Shown here: in pieces, positions 16,996-25,140 of the stretch
Layout: each line of letters begins with the position of its first letter
Numbering within the stretch: position 1 is the first letter of the stretch
NCBI GenBank assembly: GCA_029262065.1
Contig: JAJDAC010000013.1
Span: 1 to 52,648, forward strand
Direction: 5' to 3'
DNA: 52,648 bases
Source of the DNA: Candidatus Krumholzibacteriota bacterium
GTDB taxonomy: Bacteria > Krumholzibacteriota > Krumholzibacteriia > JAJRXK01
Translations under genes and position numbers: made by a program
The notes under the pieces: generated by a model
Told to the model about the DNA's origin: nothing
Seen by the model: only the letters and a program-made list of their open reading frames with translations
The model's database searches: none

Positions 16996-18027
16996 GTGAG
17001 CACTCCGCCTCATTCACAACGACTCGGTACACGAGCCGAACGCCACACTCTCCAACTCGCGCTTGTCGCCGGGTTGGTGACCGCGGGCATTTCCCTGGTC
17101 ATGGCTTTCCTGTTTCGCGGAGCGGGTCTATCGCTGGTGGTCTCGGCGCCGGTCGCGCTGGCGCTGGGGTGGGGCGCATACTACTGGTGGATGGCTCCGG
17201 CGCGTCGTCGTCGTGAGGTTCTGGGTCAACCGTTTCCCAGCGAGTGGGAGGCGGTTCTTCAGAAGGACGTCGTTTTCTTCCGCGCTCTGAATGCTGAGGG
17301 CCAGTCGCGGTTCCGCCGGGAGCTGCAGGTGTTCTTGGGCGAGAAGCGAATTACGGGAATCAAGACCTCTGTTGATGTGACTACCCGCGTGCTCGCCGGC
17401 GCCAGCGCGATCATTCCCATTTTCGGCTTTCCCCAGTGGGAGTGGGATCACATCTCGGAGGTATTGATATACCCGGGCCGATTCGGCGAGGGGTTCGACT
17501 TTCAGGAAGGCGACGATCGTAACACGCTGGGTATGGTGGGTACCGGAAGCATGAACCGGATCATGATTCTGTCCAAGCCAGACCTGATTCAGGGATTTCG
17601 CAATCCGAGCGACAAAAAGAACGTGGGACTGCACGAGTTCGCTCACCTGGTGGACAAGTCCGATGGCACGATCGACGGCGTGCCTGCACTTGGCCTCGAC
17701 CGGAGCACGATCGGGCCGTGGGTCGAGTTGATCCGGCGTAAGATGAAAGAAATTGAAGACGGTGAATCCGACATCGATCGCTATGCATTGACCAACGAAG
17801 CTGAGTTTTTCGCGGTGGTCACCGAGTATCTTTTTGAGCGACCAGATCTGATGCAGCGGAAACACCCCGAGCTGTTCGCGGCGCTCGAGAAGATATTCCA
17901 CCAGGATTTGACGGGGATGATTTCTGACATCGGGCGCGAGAGGCTCGAGCGTCCCAAGCAGTTCGGTCGCAACTCGCCGTGTCCATGCGGCAGCGGAAAA
18001 AAGTTCAAGAAGTGCTGCCTGGACTGA
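16996..18027 (+). CDS. M90-family zinc peptidase (MtfA-like) with N-terminal membrane hairpin and SEC-C tail
   Basis: The 343-residue protein has two hydrophobic segments (about 22-40 and 43-66), then an MtfA/M90 domain with the active-site motif HEFAHLVD (His213, Glu214, His217, Asp220) and a downstream NEAEFFAVVTEYLF segment typical of the family. E. coli MtfA is cytosolic, so the membrane hairpin is a difference. The C-terminus is a SEC-C zinc motif (NSPCPCGSGKKFKKCCLD; Cys329, 331, 340, 341), best known from SecA and here fused to a peptidase. The start is GTG. Fifteen bases separate it from the hemerythrin gene, and it is convergent with the small zinc-ribbon gene. The role is unknown; MtfA family members process Mlc or other proteins. 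Confidence 0.88.
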   Translation: MSTPPHSQRLGTRAERHTLQLALVAGLVTAGISLVMAFLFRGAGLSLVVSAPVALALGWGAYYWWMAPARRRREVLGQPFPSEWEAVLQKDVVFFRALNAEGQSRFRRELQVFLGEKRITGIKTSVDVTTRVLAGASAIIPIFGFPQWEWDHISEVLIYPGRFGEGFDFQEGDDRNTLGMVGTGSMNRIMILSKPDLIQGFRNPSDKKNVGLHEFAHLVDKSDGTIDGVPALGLDRSTIGPWVELIRRKMKEIEDGESDIDRYALTNEAEFFAVVTEYLFERPDLMQRKHPELFAALEKIFHQDLTGMISDIGRERLERPKQFGRNSPCPCGSGKKFKKCCLD

Positions 18028-18041
18028 ATTCGCGGGTGGGC

Positions 18042-18221
18042 CTACTCGAACCGGGAGTGTGGAATTCTCTCCACGGCTGATGGTCCGATTCCCTTGCAGC
18101 ATTCGGTGGCTTCTTCGGCCGTGTTGCTGCGCAAGCCACACCGCGGACAGCGGTGCTTGCCATTGACTCGCCCTTCGGCGATAGCGAGGTCCCGTGCGCG
18201 GGCAGACTCGGCGTCGTTCAT
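18042..18221 (-). CDS. Small zinc-ribbon protein (59 residues)
   Basis: This short frame on the minus strand encodes 59 residues beginning MNDAESARARDLAIAEGRVN, followed by HRCPRCGL and TECCKG. The two Cys pairs (Cys25/28 and Cys41/42) could bind one zinc. A GGAGAG sequence lies just upstream of the ATG. The first part is charged and helical, the rest a compact ribbon. It ends 14 bases from the convergent M90 peptidase gene, whose own tail is a CxC...CC zinc motif. Function is unknown. The reading is supported by the ordered Cys pattern, the ribosome site and lack of overlap with another gene. Confidence 0.7.
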   Translation of the reverse strand: MNDAESARARDLAIAEGRVNGKHRCPRCGLRSNTAEEATECCKGIGPSAVERIPHSRFE

Positions 18222-18522
18222 GGAACTCTCCGGAGAGGCTGGTCTGATCCAATGTCACGGCCAGGCGCCGTGCACAGTCCAAATATAGGTCGATCTATGA
18301 TTATGTGACAGGGGCGGCGGTCCACCTAGCTCAAAAAAAGCCAACTTGCAGCCGTGGCTGCCCAGGGTCTCGCTGACGTTTTCGTCCTTTCCCGGACCAT
18401 CCCATGAGATCCAATGATATCCGGCGAAGGCGGTAGTGCTGATAAATCAAAGGGTTGCGCGGGCCGCTTCGGACCACGGGACTCAGTGCCGGGGGTACGG
18501 ACGGCGAGCACCCCGTCTTGAG
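18222..18522. other. Intergenic gap with terminator candidate, otherwise empty
   Basis: About 300 bases between the zinc-ribbon gene and the DUF3047 gene, both on the minus strand. It holds a minus-strand terminator candidate at 18333-18359 and presumably the promoter of the zinc-ribbon gene. I see no tRNA T-arm or convincing reading frame. Confidence 0.5.
18333..18359 (-). terminator. Candidate intrinsic terminator downstream of the DUF3047 gene
   Basis: Read on the minus strand, AGCCA (18359-18355) pairs with TGGCT (18343-18339), and the transcript then runs into seven T bases (18339-18333). A competing GCAGCC/GGCTGC stem overlaps it. It lies about 165 bases past the stop of the DUF3047 gene. 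Confidence 0.4.
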
Positions 18523-19212
18523 CTACTCTACGCGGAACACGAGATCGTCAAACCAGGCCTTGGTGCGGGTACCTGTGTTGTCGGTATCGACCATGACCGC
18601 AAACGCCTCGACCTTCTCCGGGGTTTTCCCGAAGACCGCCAGGTGGTCCGCTACCAGGTCGCGGTTCTCCAGGACCCACCGACGGGCGTTGTCGTTGCCG
18701 CTTTGCAGCACGATGGTTTTCACGTGGCCCGTGAACGGGTTGGGGTAGCTCTCGCCTACGTTTTCCTCGCCGGCCCAAACGTAGCAGATGGCGTTGGTTC
18801 GCCACGGCAGCAACGGCTTGTTGAACGCGACGAACACGCGGGCGGCGTAGTCATCGCCTTCTTTCCTGCGTTCGTCGAACGGGCTGGCCAGGCTGCGATC
18901 GACCTTCCATCGCCAAGACAGTCGCGCAGCGGACAGGGGCTCGACCTTCAGCTTGTGCCATAGGCCCGATGCGGTGCTTTGACTGTCGAATTCGAGTACG
19001 GGGTTGTCGTTCTCGTCGGGAACCACGTGCAGCCGGTTCGGATCGTCGCTGAATTTCTTCAGCTTCCACTGCGACTCCCATCCGTCGGGGAAGTCTCCGA
19101 GGAGCTCGAACGATCGGGGGCCAGGATCCGCAGGTCCATCCATTGGCGCGAAGGCGACGATAAGCAGCGTTCCAAGGGTTGCCCTGGCCATTCTGCCGGA
19201 CCACGCGTTCAT
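18523..19212 (-). CDS. DUF3047 family exported protein
   Basis: The 229-residue protein has a signal-like hydrophobic N-terminus (about 7-22). The mature part fits DUF3047, a secreted beta-sandwich family: SWRWKVDRSLASPFDERRKEGDDYAARVF in parts, ICYVWAGEE, YPNPFTGHVKTIVL, and the ending KAWFDDLVFRVE. The characteristic features are the conserved Trp-rich strand, the acidic DDYAAR and the C-terminal F-DD--F-VE strand. The function of the family is not known. The N-terminus could also start at internal Met codons, but the signal sequence favours 19212. A candidate terminator lies downstream. Confidence 0.85.
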   Translation of the reverse strand: MNAWSGRMARATLGTLLIVAFAPMDGPADPGPRSFELLGDFPDGWESQWKLKKFSDDPNRLHVVPDENDNPVLEFDSQSTASGLWHKLKVEPLSAARLSWRWKVDRSLASPFDERRKEGDDYAARVFVAFNKPLLPWRTNAICYVWAGEENVGESYPNPFTGHVKTIVLQSGNDNARRWVLENRDLVADHLAVFGKTPEKVEAFAVMVDTDNTGTRTKAWFDDLVFRVE

Positions 19213-19470
19213 GTTGCCGTCTCGCTTGACTTGGGTTCCCAGCGTCGTGCCTTCAAGGAAACAACGTCGTTCGCCGGGAAGTGTGACCGATCAGGCCTCA
19301 ACCGGGAGAAATGACCCGGAAGCAGATCCGACCGCTCGCATTCGATCCACCCGCAATGTTCGAGCCTGATTCTTCCTCGTACTACCTCATTGCACCGCGT
19401 GACTTCCTCAGGTCTTGGCACACGTTCTGCCTCGCCTTGGGAGTCGAACTTCCCCAACGGAGGCCCCACG

Positions 19471-22400
19471 GTGCTCGCCCTCGCCCTTGCCCTGGCTGTT
19501 TTGCCGGCCGCCTACTCCTGGTGGGACGCGCGACGACTGATGCCCCACGTCGACGAACCGGCGTTTGCCGAGCTCTGGCAGGCTCGAACCGCCAGGATCG
19601 CAAGGGTACTCATTGCTACCTGGCTCGTGGTGGCGATCGTCGCCGGGCGGCACGCGGCCTGGTCGTTGGCGTTGGCCTGTGTACTGCTATTGGTGGCCGC
19701 GTACCCCTCCCGCAAGATCGTGTTCGCCGAGTCCTGGAGTTTGGGTAGCTATCTTTGGCACCACGTGCGATTCGTGCTCGCGCTATTCGGCCCGTGGGTC
19801 GCCATGTTCCTTGCCGTGCCACTGGTGTTGAATGGTGCTTCCTTGGTTTCCAGTTGGATGCTGGTGGCGGTGGTCGCGCTTTGGAGCCTGCTGGGGTCTC
19901 GAATGTTGTTGATCCTGATGCGCGCGCGTCCGGCCGCACACGTTGAACTCGAGCCCCGTTTTCGTGAGATGCTCGATCGTGCCAAGTGTCGCGAGCCTCG
20001 TGTGTACTTCGCGGGCACGGCGGGAGGCAGCTTCGTCAACGCGTTTGCCGTCCCACACTACCGGTCCCCGGCCATCGTGCTGTCCGATGAACTGGTGGCG
20101 AAGCTGAGTCCAGATGAAACGATGGCCATTTTCGGCCACGAGGTCGCGCACCTGGAGGAGATCAAGGCCGGCAAGTGGCTTCTGCGTTCTTCGATCGCGC
20201 CAGTCCTGTGCGCGAGTCTCGTAGTCGCGCAGCAGATGGCTCCGGACTCTACCTTGTCTTCACTGTTGGCCCTTCTGTGGCCGCTGCTCATCTTCTTCCT
20301 GTTGGCGATTCTGCAAGGTGGTTCGCGCAAGCATGAAACCGAGAGCGATCTGCGTTCCATCGAGTTGTGTGGCGATCCTGAGGCGCTCATCCGTGCGCTC
20401 GAGAAAATCCATGCGCTGACCAAGCAACCGCGCCGCTTGGCAGCTAGCGCGGAACGGCGAGCAACCCATCCCAGCCTCGCCCGACGAATCCAATCCATTC
20501 GCGAAGTGGCGGGCGAGAAGCTCCCGGGGGTCGCCGTACACCATGACCTTACGGTGCGCGCGGCCGATGATTCGTCGCTGGCCATGACGCTGGAAGCCGA
20601 CCGCCTGCGTGTGTTCGAGGGCATCGAGGTTGCCGCGAACGCTTCTGAATTCTCGTGGGAACAGGCCACGAACATCCGGTCGTTTCTCTACAGTGAACTG
20701 GACGAGCTGCGAGTCGACGCGAAAGGCCCCGACCAGTGTTGGCTGATCGTCAAAGCCGGTGATGGTTGGGCGCGTCGCGTGCGTCTGGACCCCAAAAGCG
20801 TGGCACAGGTACAGGCGCGACTCGACGCCGTCGATCATCTACTTGGAGCCATACGGGTTCCAGCGGCGCGGTTGCCCATGGCCGGTCGAATCATGGGGCT
20901 TGTCGCCTTGCTCGCCGGCCTTCTGCCCCCGGTGAGCTGGAGCCTGGCGCTCTTGGGTTTGCTTGTCACAATCTGGCCGCGAACCCGTGTCCAACTTGCC
21001 GCGGCCGTGGTCGCCGTACTCGAGTTGATGCGGGCCAGGTTTCTGGCTCCGGGGTTGAACAACTGGAATCAGATGCTGGGGGTGGATCAATCGACGGGGT
21101 GGGTGATCCAGATCCTGGCGGCGATACTCCTGATGACGGGGGCCGTGCTTGGCCTTCGTGAGGCGAGGCCCGCCCCGAATCGAAGTGACAAACTGGCGTT
21201 GACGGTCGTGGCGTCGTTCGCGGCGCTCTGGTGTCTTTGGTCTGCGCTTGCCAGAGGATGGCCAGCCTCGGGCATGGAGCTTCATTTCTGGGCGCGTTCG
21301 GTACCGTCTGCCTTGATGCTTCTGATTGGCCTCGCCATTGCCCTGGTCACCATGCGCTCTCGGCTTGCCCGAACGGGCGGATGGGTGACCGTGTTGCTTG
21401 TGGTGGTCGTTGTCGCGGTAGGAACCGGTCGGTTTCGAGAGCGCTGGAGCGATGACTTGTTCGCCGCGGTGCCTACGGCGGCGAACCCGGTGCCCGTGAG
21501 TGTACGGGCCGTACGCAGTTTCCGTGTGAACGAGAATCTGCAGGCGCTGTATGTCTCGCCCGATGGCCAGCGCCTGGCTCTTGCCGTCGAATCACAGGGC
21601 GAAGAGGACTACGGCACCGCTTACTTCCTGGTCGAGGCGCAGCTGGGAGAAGCAAAGCAAAAGGTGATCGGCAGCCAACTGTGTTGGTTTGATAGTACTC
21701 GTCTGGCAACCCTCGATCACGACCAGGGCCGCTACTGGTTGCAGACGCTGGACGTTGAGAGTGGAACTACTTCCCGGATGCAGTTGCCCGGGTTGTCACA
21801 GCCCACGTTGACAGTACTTCGGGCCGGCCACTGGGTGGTAAACGCGCTATCTGAGCACGGTGAACTCATTGAAATTGTTCCGTCTTCTTCTCCGCCGGGT
21901 TGGTCCCAGCGTCGGTGGCCTATTGGCTGGGATCCCTCTACTGCGTTGACGGCCGTTGCATCGACGAGGTACGGCGCGCAGGCAATCGGCACGCGCTACG
22001 ATACCTGGGGTTCGTTGGGCCGCGTTTCGGGTTTCGCCCCGCCGCGGTCGCGAACCGAACTATGGGTTACCGGGCATGAGCGTTTAGTTCAAGCTGGATC
22101 GACAACGCAGACGGTATCGGTACTACAGGCGGCTGAGTCGGGCGATACCACGCTTTGTCTGAGTTCCTGGTCGTTTCAGCGTTCAGAGTTGTGGTCGCTC
22201 GATTCCGAATCGGGTGTACCCATTGTCGGTATCGACCTGAATCAATGGTACTGGCCCCTGAACAAGGCGGGGACTGTGCTGTGTGCAACATGGACGTCAC
22301 CCTGGTTGCTGGTCCAGGCCGAACCGTTGGAATTGCTGGAAGTCCAGATCGACGGTCACGGGTCTTCGAGGGTTCACTATATCGCTGATTACCGCGATAG

Positions 22401-22485
22401 AACCCTGGCCGCCGCGAGCTACGACGAAGACGGCACCACGGTGAATGTGTTCGAGCTCGTCGATGAGGACGTCCTGGCTCGCTGA
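19471..22485 (+). CDS. M48-family membrane peptidase fused to beta-propeller
   Basis: The likely start is GTG at 19471, preceded by GGAGG seven bases earlier, giving 1004 residues; longer readings begin at a poor TTG. Membrane segments occur near 1-15, 45-75, 98-150 and again about 255-295. HEVAH at 223-227 with an upstream Gly (FGHEVAHLEE) and a downstream ESDLRSIEL third-ligand segment match the M48/HtpX-like peptidase core. More membrane helices follow (about 465-640), and the last 310 residues look like a propeller of WD40/TolB type with repeated aromatic-acidic blades (VRVNENLQALYVSPDGQRLA and similar). HtpX-type proteases degrade misfolded membrane proteins; the propeller probably selects substrates or partners. 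The size and fusion are unusual. Confidence 0.85.
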   Translation: MLALALALAVLPAAYSWWDARRLMPHVDEPAFAELWQARTARIARVLIATWLVVAIVAGRHAAWSLALACVLLLVAAYPSRKIVFAESWSLGSYLWHHVRFVLALFGPWVAMFLAVPLVLNGASLVSSWMLVAVVALWSLLGSRMLLILMRARPAAHVELEPRFREMLDRAKCREPRVYFAGTAGGSFVNAFAVPHYRSPAIVLSDELVAKLSPDETMAIFGHEVAHLEEIKAGKWLLRSSIAPVLCASLVVAQQMAPDSTLSSLLALLWPLLIFFLLAILQGGSRKHETESDLRSIELCGDPEALIRALEKIHALTKQPRRLAASAERRATHPSLARRIQSIREVAGEKLPGVAVHHDLTVRAADDSSLAMTLEADRLRVFEGIEVAANASEFSWEQATNIRSFLYSELDELRVDAKGPDQCWLIVKAGDGWARRVRLDPKSVAQVQARLDAVDHLLGAIRVPAARLPMAGRIMGLVALLAGLLPPVSWSLALLGLLVTIWPRTRVQLAAAVVAVLELMRARFLAPGLNNWNQMLGVDQSTGWVIQILAAILLMTGAVLGLREARPAPNRSDKLALTVVASFAALWCLWSALARGWPASGMELHFWARSVPSALMLLIGLAIALVTMRSRLARTGGWVTVLLVVVVVAVGTGRFRERWSDDLFAAVPTAANPVPVSVRAVRSFRVNENLQALYVSPDGQRLALAVESQGEEDYGTAYFLVEAQLGEAKQKVIGSQLCWFDSTRLATLDHDQGRYWLQTLDVESGTTSRMQLPGLSQPTLTVLRAGHWVVNALSEHGELIEIVPSSSPPGWSQRRWPIGWDPSTALTAVASTRYGAQAIGTRYDTWGSLGRVSGFAPPRSRTELWVTGHERLVQAGSTTQTVSVLQAAESGDTTLCLSSWSFQRSELWSLDSESGVPIVGIDLNQWYWPLNKAGTVLCATWTSPWLLVQAEPLELLEVQIDGHGSSRVHYIADYRDRTLAAASYDEDGTTVNVFELVDEDVLAR

Positions 22486-22632
22486 TTACCGACTTCGACC
22501 TCCCTTCGGGAACGCATAGTTGCCCCCGGGCCGTAGGCACCCCACGATTGTGATGACCGTCAACGCACAGGCTTAAGGGCGAATGGGTCCGTGTGCTATG
22601 CTTGGGGCCCTTAGTCCCCGGAGATAGCTAAA

Positions 22633-23331
22633 ATGAACCAGGTTATCCCATCGAAATTCCTGGCGGCCAGTACCGTTGCCCTCGTCGTGGGTCTTACCTT
22701 CGGATCGCCGCACGCGCTTGTGATCAACGAGATCCGTATCGATGAAGGCGGCGACAACGACAACGAGTACTTCGAACTCTACGGCGAGCCGGGCGAGAGC
22801 CTCGACGATCTCACGTACATTGTGATCGGAGACGGCGTCAGCGAAAACGGAACCGTCGAGGCGGTAATCGATCTCGATGGCCTCAGTATCCCCGCCAGCG
22901 GATACTTCCTGTGTGCAGAGGCCGGCTTCACGGGTTCCGCCGTCCCTGATCATGTGCGAAACCTCGCCTTCGAGAATCTCGACAATGTGACTCATCTCCT
23001 CGTCCGCGGCTACAGAGGCGCCATCGGCTCCGACGCGGATACGAATGAGGATTGTCGGATCGATCCGAATATCTTCTGGGACTCGGAGCTGGACCGGTTG
23101 GCATTCGTGGTTGCGCCCAACGGATGGCCCGGGGCTGATTGTCACTACGGACCTCCGTTCGCGGGAAATCACATTTCACAGCGCCCCGCGCACGCGTTTC
23201 GATGCAGCGATGTCTGGCACCTGGGCCCGTTTGCCTATCCCAGCAGTGACACTCCCGGCGAAACCAACGCGCCGATCTGCGCCGTTCCCACCGAAAGCTC
23301 CTCCTGGGGTACAATTAAAGCCCGGTACTGA
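22633..23331 (+). CDS. Exported protein with lamin-tail-like domain
   Basis: The 232-residue protein has a signal peptide (about 1-28). The mature part starts LVINEIRIDEGGDNDNEYFE, the first strand of the lamin-tail (LTD) fold, and continues with ELYGEPGESL and an Ala/Gly-rich strand (IPASGYFLCAEAGF), both LTD features. The C-terminal half is Cys-containing and less conserved. Bacterial LTD proteins are surface or secreted proteins, often of nuclease or adhesin families; no catalytic residues were found. GGAGATAGC precedes the ATG. There is no sorting tail of the NPF type, although the next gene has one. Confidence 0.8.
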   Translation: MNQVIPSKFLAASTVALVVGLTFGSPHALVINEIRIDEGGDNDNEYFELYGEPGESLDDLTYIVIGDGVSENGTVEAVIDLDGLSIPASGYFLCAEAGFTGSAVPDHVRNLAFENLDNVTHLLVRGYRGAIGSDADTNEDCRIDPNIFWDSELDRLAFVVAPNGWPGADCHYGPPFAGNHISQRPAHAFRCSDVWHLGPFAYPSSDTPGETNAPICAVPTESSSWGTIKARY

Positions 23332-23434
23332 TCCGGTCGGATCCGGTGCGGGAGTCTGAATGCGGACGAGTCACAATCTCGTTCGTTGTGCGACCTATGT
23401 ACTGACAACATCAACGCTACACCAGGGGAAGCAC

Positions 23435-25066
23435 ATGCGAAGCTTGAGGTTCCGGCCAACTCACCTTGGCCCCGGTCTCTTCCTGTACCTGATTCTGGCT
23501 GGATCCATTCTTCCATCGGTCGTTCAGGCAGTGCAGGAATTCAGTTCTCCCGCGCCAGTCGCCGGGGGAAATTTCGGTATTTCGGTAGCTGGTGCAGGTG
23601 ACCTCAACGGCAACGGCGCCGACGATTTCATTGTTGGAGCACCGGTCGAAAATGGCGACGGCCCGCTGGGTGGCCTCGCCGGGCGCATCTACGTGTACGA
23701 CGGAGGCACCGGCGCTCTGATCTGGAATCTGTTCCCGCCACCGTTCTTGGGCCAACGCTACGGAACCACGGTGGCTGGCGGATCCGACATCAACGGCGAC
23801 GGCATCAATGACATCATCGCCGGCTCGCTGAGCGACAAGGCACTGGCTTTCAGCGGCGCCACCGGTGACACGCTTTTTCTCATGGAGCATCCGACGGGGC
23901 TGTTTTCGACGTCATTTGGCGTAGAGGTAGGTGACGCCGGCGACTTCAACAACGATGGTTCCTCCGACGTCATCGTGGGCGCGTACAACGAAGACGTTGG
24001 TGGCTTCCTGCGCGCGGGTCGTGCCTACGTGTTTGGCGGTCCCAATGGTGGTTTGATTGCCACGTTGGAATCTCCATTGCTCGAAGATGGCCAGTTTGGA
24101 ATCGATGTGGCAGGCGCGGGAGACGTCAACAACGACGGCTGGGACGATGTCATTATCGGAGCGTATCTCGATCGGGTAAACGGACTGAGTGACTCGGGCC
24201 GGGCCTATGTATTCAGCGGAGCCACGGAAGACACGTTGTTCTCATTGCAGGCTCCGGTGCCCCTCCAATCCGCCCACTTTGGCAAGGCCGTCGATGGTCT
24301 GGGCGACATCACGGGCGATGGCCGCGCTGACGTGATTGTGGGTGCACTGCAGGATTTCGTATGGCCGTCGTTCAGCAAGGGTGGCAAGGCCTACGTATTC
24401 AGCGGCGCGGACGGTTCGCTCGTATACGAGCTGCAATCACCTACTCCCGACACCAATGGATTCTTTGGGTCGCAGGTGGCGGGAGTGGGCGACTACGACG
24501 GCGACGGCATCAATGACATGGTCGTGTGTGCTCACACCGAAGACGAAGGCGGAATCAACGGTTCGGGGCGCGCCCACGTTTTCAGCGGTGCAACGGGATT
24601 GTTGTTGGACACGTTTGTGTCGCCCAATTTGGAGAACTTCGGCCGCTTCGGAATTGGTGGCGCGGCTGGGGGCGACATCAACAACGATGGTCGAAGCGAC
24701 ATCATGATCGGCGCCGGTCTGGAAGTCTCGGCTGGTCTGAACGATGCCGGCCGGGCGTATCTGTTTACGGCGCCACTGGCGACGCCCGCTCCGCCGCTGC
24801 GGTCCGCGTTCAATCTGGGGCAGAACGTTCCCAACCCCTTCAACCCGAATACGGTCATTCATTTCGAACTGTCGCGTCCGGCCATGGCCCAGCTCACCGT
24901 GTTCGACGCACGCGGGAGAAGGGTGGAGGTGCTATTGGATAAGTGGCTGGAGTCCGGAAGTCACGTAGTTCACTGGGACGCGGCTCAGAATGCTTCGGGC
25001 ACCTACTTCTATGAGCTGAGTGTCGGTGGGCAGGTAGCTACGCAGAAGATGGTCCTGCTGAAATGA
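23435..25066 (+). CDS. Secreted FG-GAP/integrin-alpha-like propeller with C-terminal sorting tail
   Basis: The 543-residue protein has a signal peptide (about 1-32) and seven FG-GAP-type blades, each with a DxNxDGxxD calcium loop (DLNGNGADDFIVGAP, DINGDGINDIIAG, DFNNDGSSDVIVG, DVNNDGWDDVIIG, DITGDGRADVIVG, DYDGDGINDMVV, DINNDGRSDIMIG) and a GxAYVF strand. Seven calcium loops fit a seven-bladed propeller. The tail from about 455 (NPFNPNTVIHFELSRP, FDARGRRVEVLL, QKMVLLK) is FlgD-Ig/type-9-like. Such proteins bind cells or matrix. AGGGGAA lies close upstream of the ATG at 23435; starting at 23360 would place 25 residues before the signal peptide. Confidence 0.92.
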   Translation: MRSLRFRPTHLGPGLFLYLILAGSILPSVVQAVQEFSSPAPVAGGNFGISVAGAGDLNGNGADDFIVGAPVENGDGPLGGLAGRIYVYDGGTGALIWNLFPPPFLGQRYGTTVAGGSDINGDGINDIIAGSLSDKALAFSGATGDTLFLMEHPTGLFSTSFGVEVGDAGDFNNDGSSDVIVGAYNEDVGGFLRAGRAYVFGGPNGGLIATLESPLLEDGQFGIDVAGAGDVNNDGWDDVIIGAYLDRVNGLSDSGRAYVFSGATEDTLFSLQAPVPLQSAHFGKAVDGLGDITGDGRADVIVGALQDFVWPSFSKGGKAYVFSGADGSLVYELQSPTPDTNGFFGSQVAGVGDYDGDGINDMVVCAHTEDEGGINGSGRAHVFSGATGLLLDTFVSPNLENFGRFGIGGAAGGDINNDGRSDIMIGAGLEVSAGLNDAGRAYLFTAPLATPAPPLRSAFNLGQNVPNPFNPNTVIHFELSRPAMAQLTVFDARGRRVEVLLDKWLESGSHVVHWDAAQNASGTYFYELSVGGQVATQKMVLLK

Positions 25067-25078
25067 CACGCTAGGCGG

Positions 25079-25107
25079 TTCACGAAGCTTCTGATACGGC
25101 GTACACT
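25079..25107 (+). promoter_or_regulatory. Promoter-like sequence before the ClC gene
   Basis: TTCACG (25079-25084) and TACACT (25102-25107) are 17 bases apart. The predicted transcript start is about 25 bases before the ATG at 25141. The hexamers are only partial consensus matches. Confidence 0.35.
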
Positions 25108-25140
25108 GCAGCTCCCGTTTCCACCAACCAGAGCGCAGTG

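Noticed and set aside
17128-18282. 384-residue minus-strand frame
   Set aside because: It overlaps the M90 peptidase gene antisense and shows Arg/Pro-rich shadow composition; the real minus-strand gene there is the 59-residue zinc ribbon in another frame.
18360-18522. Possible tRNA or small RNA in the intergenic gap
   Set aside because: No T-arm consensus or cloverleaf pairing could be found by eye.
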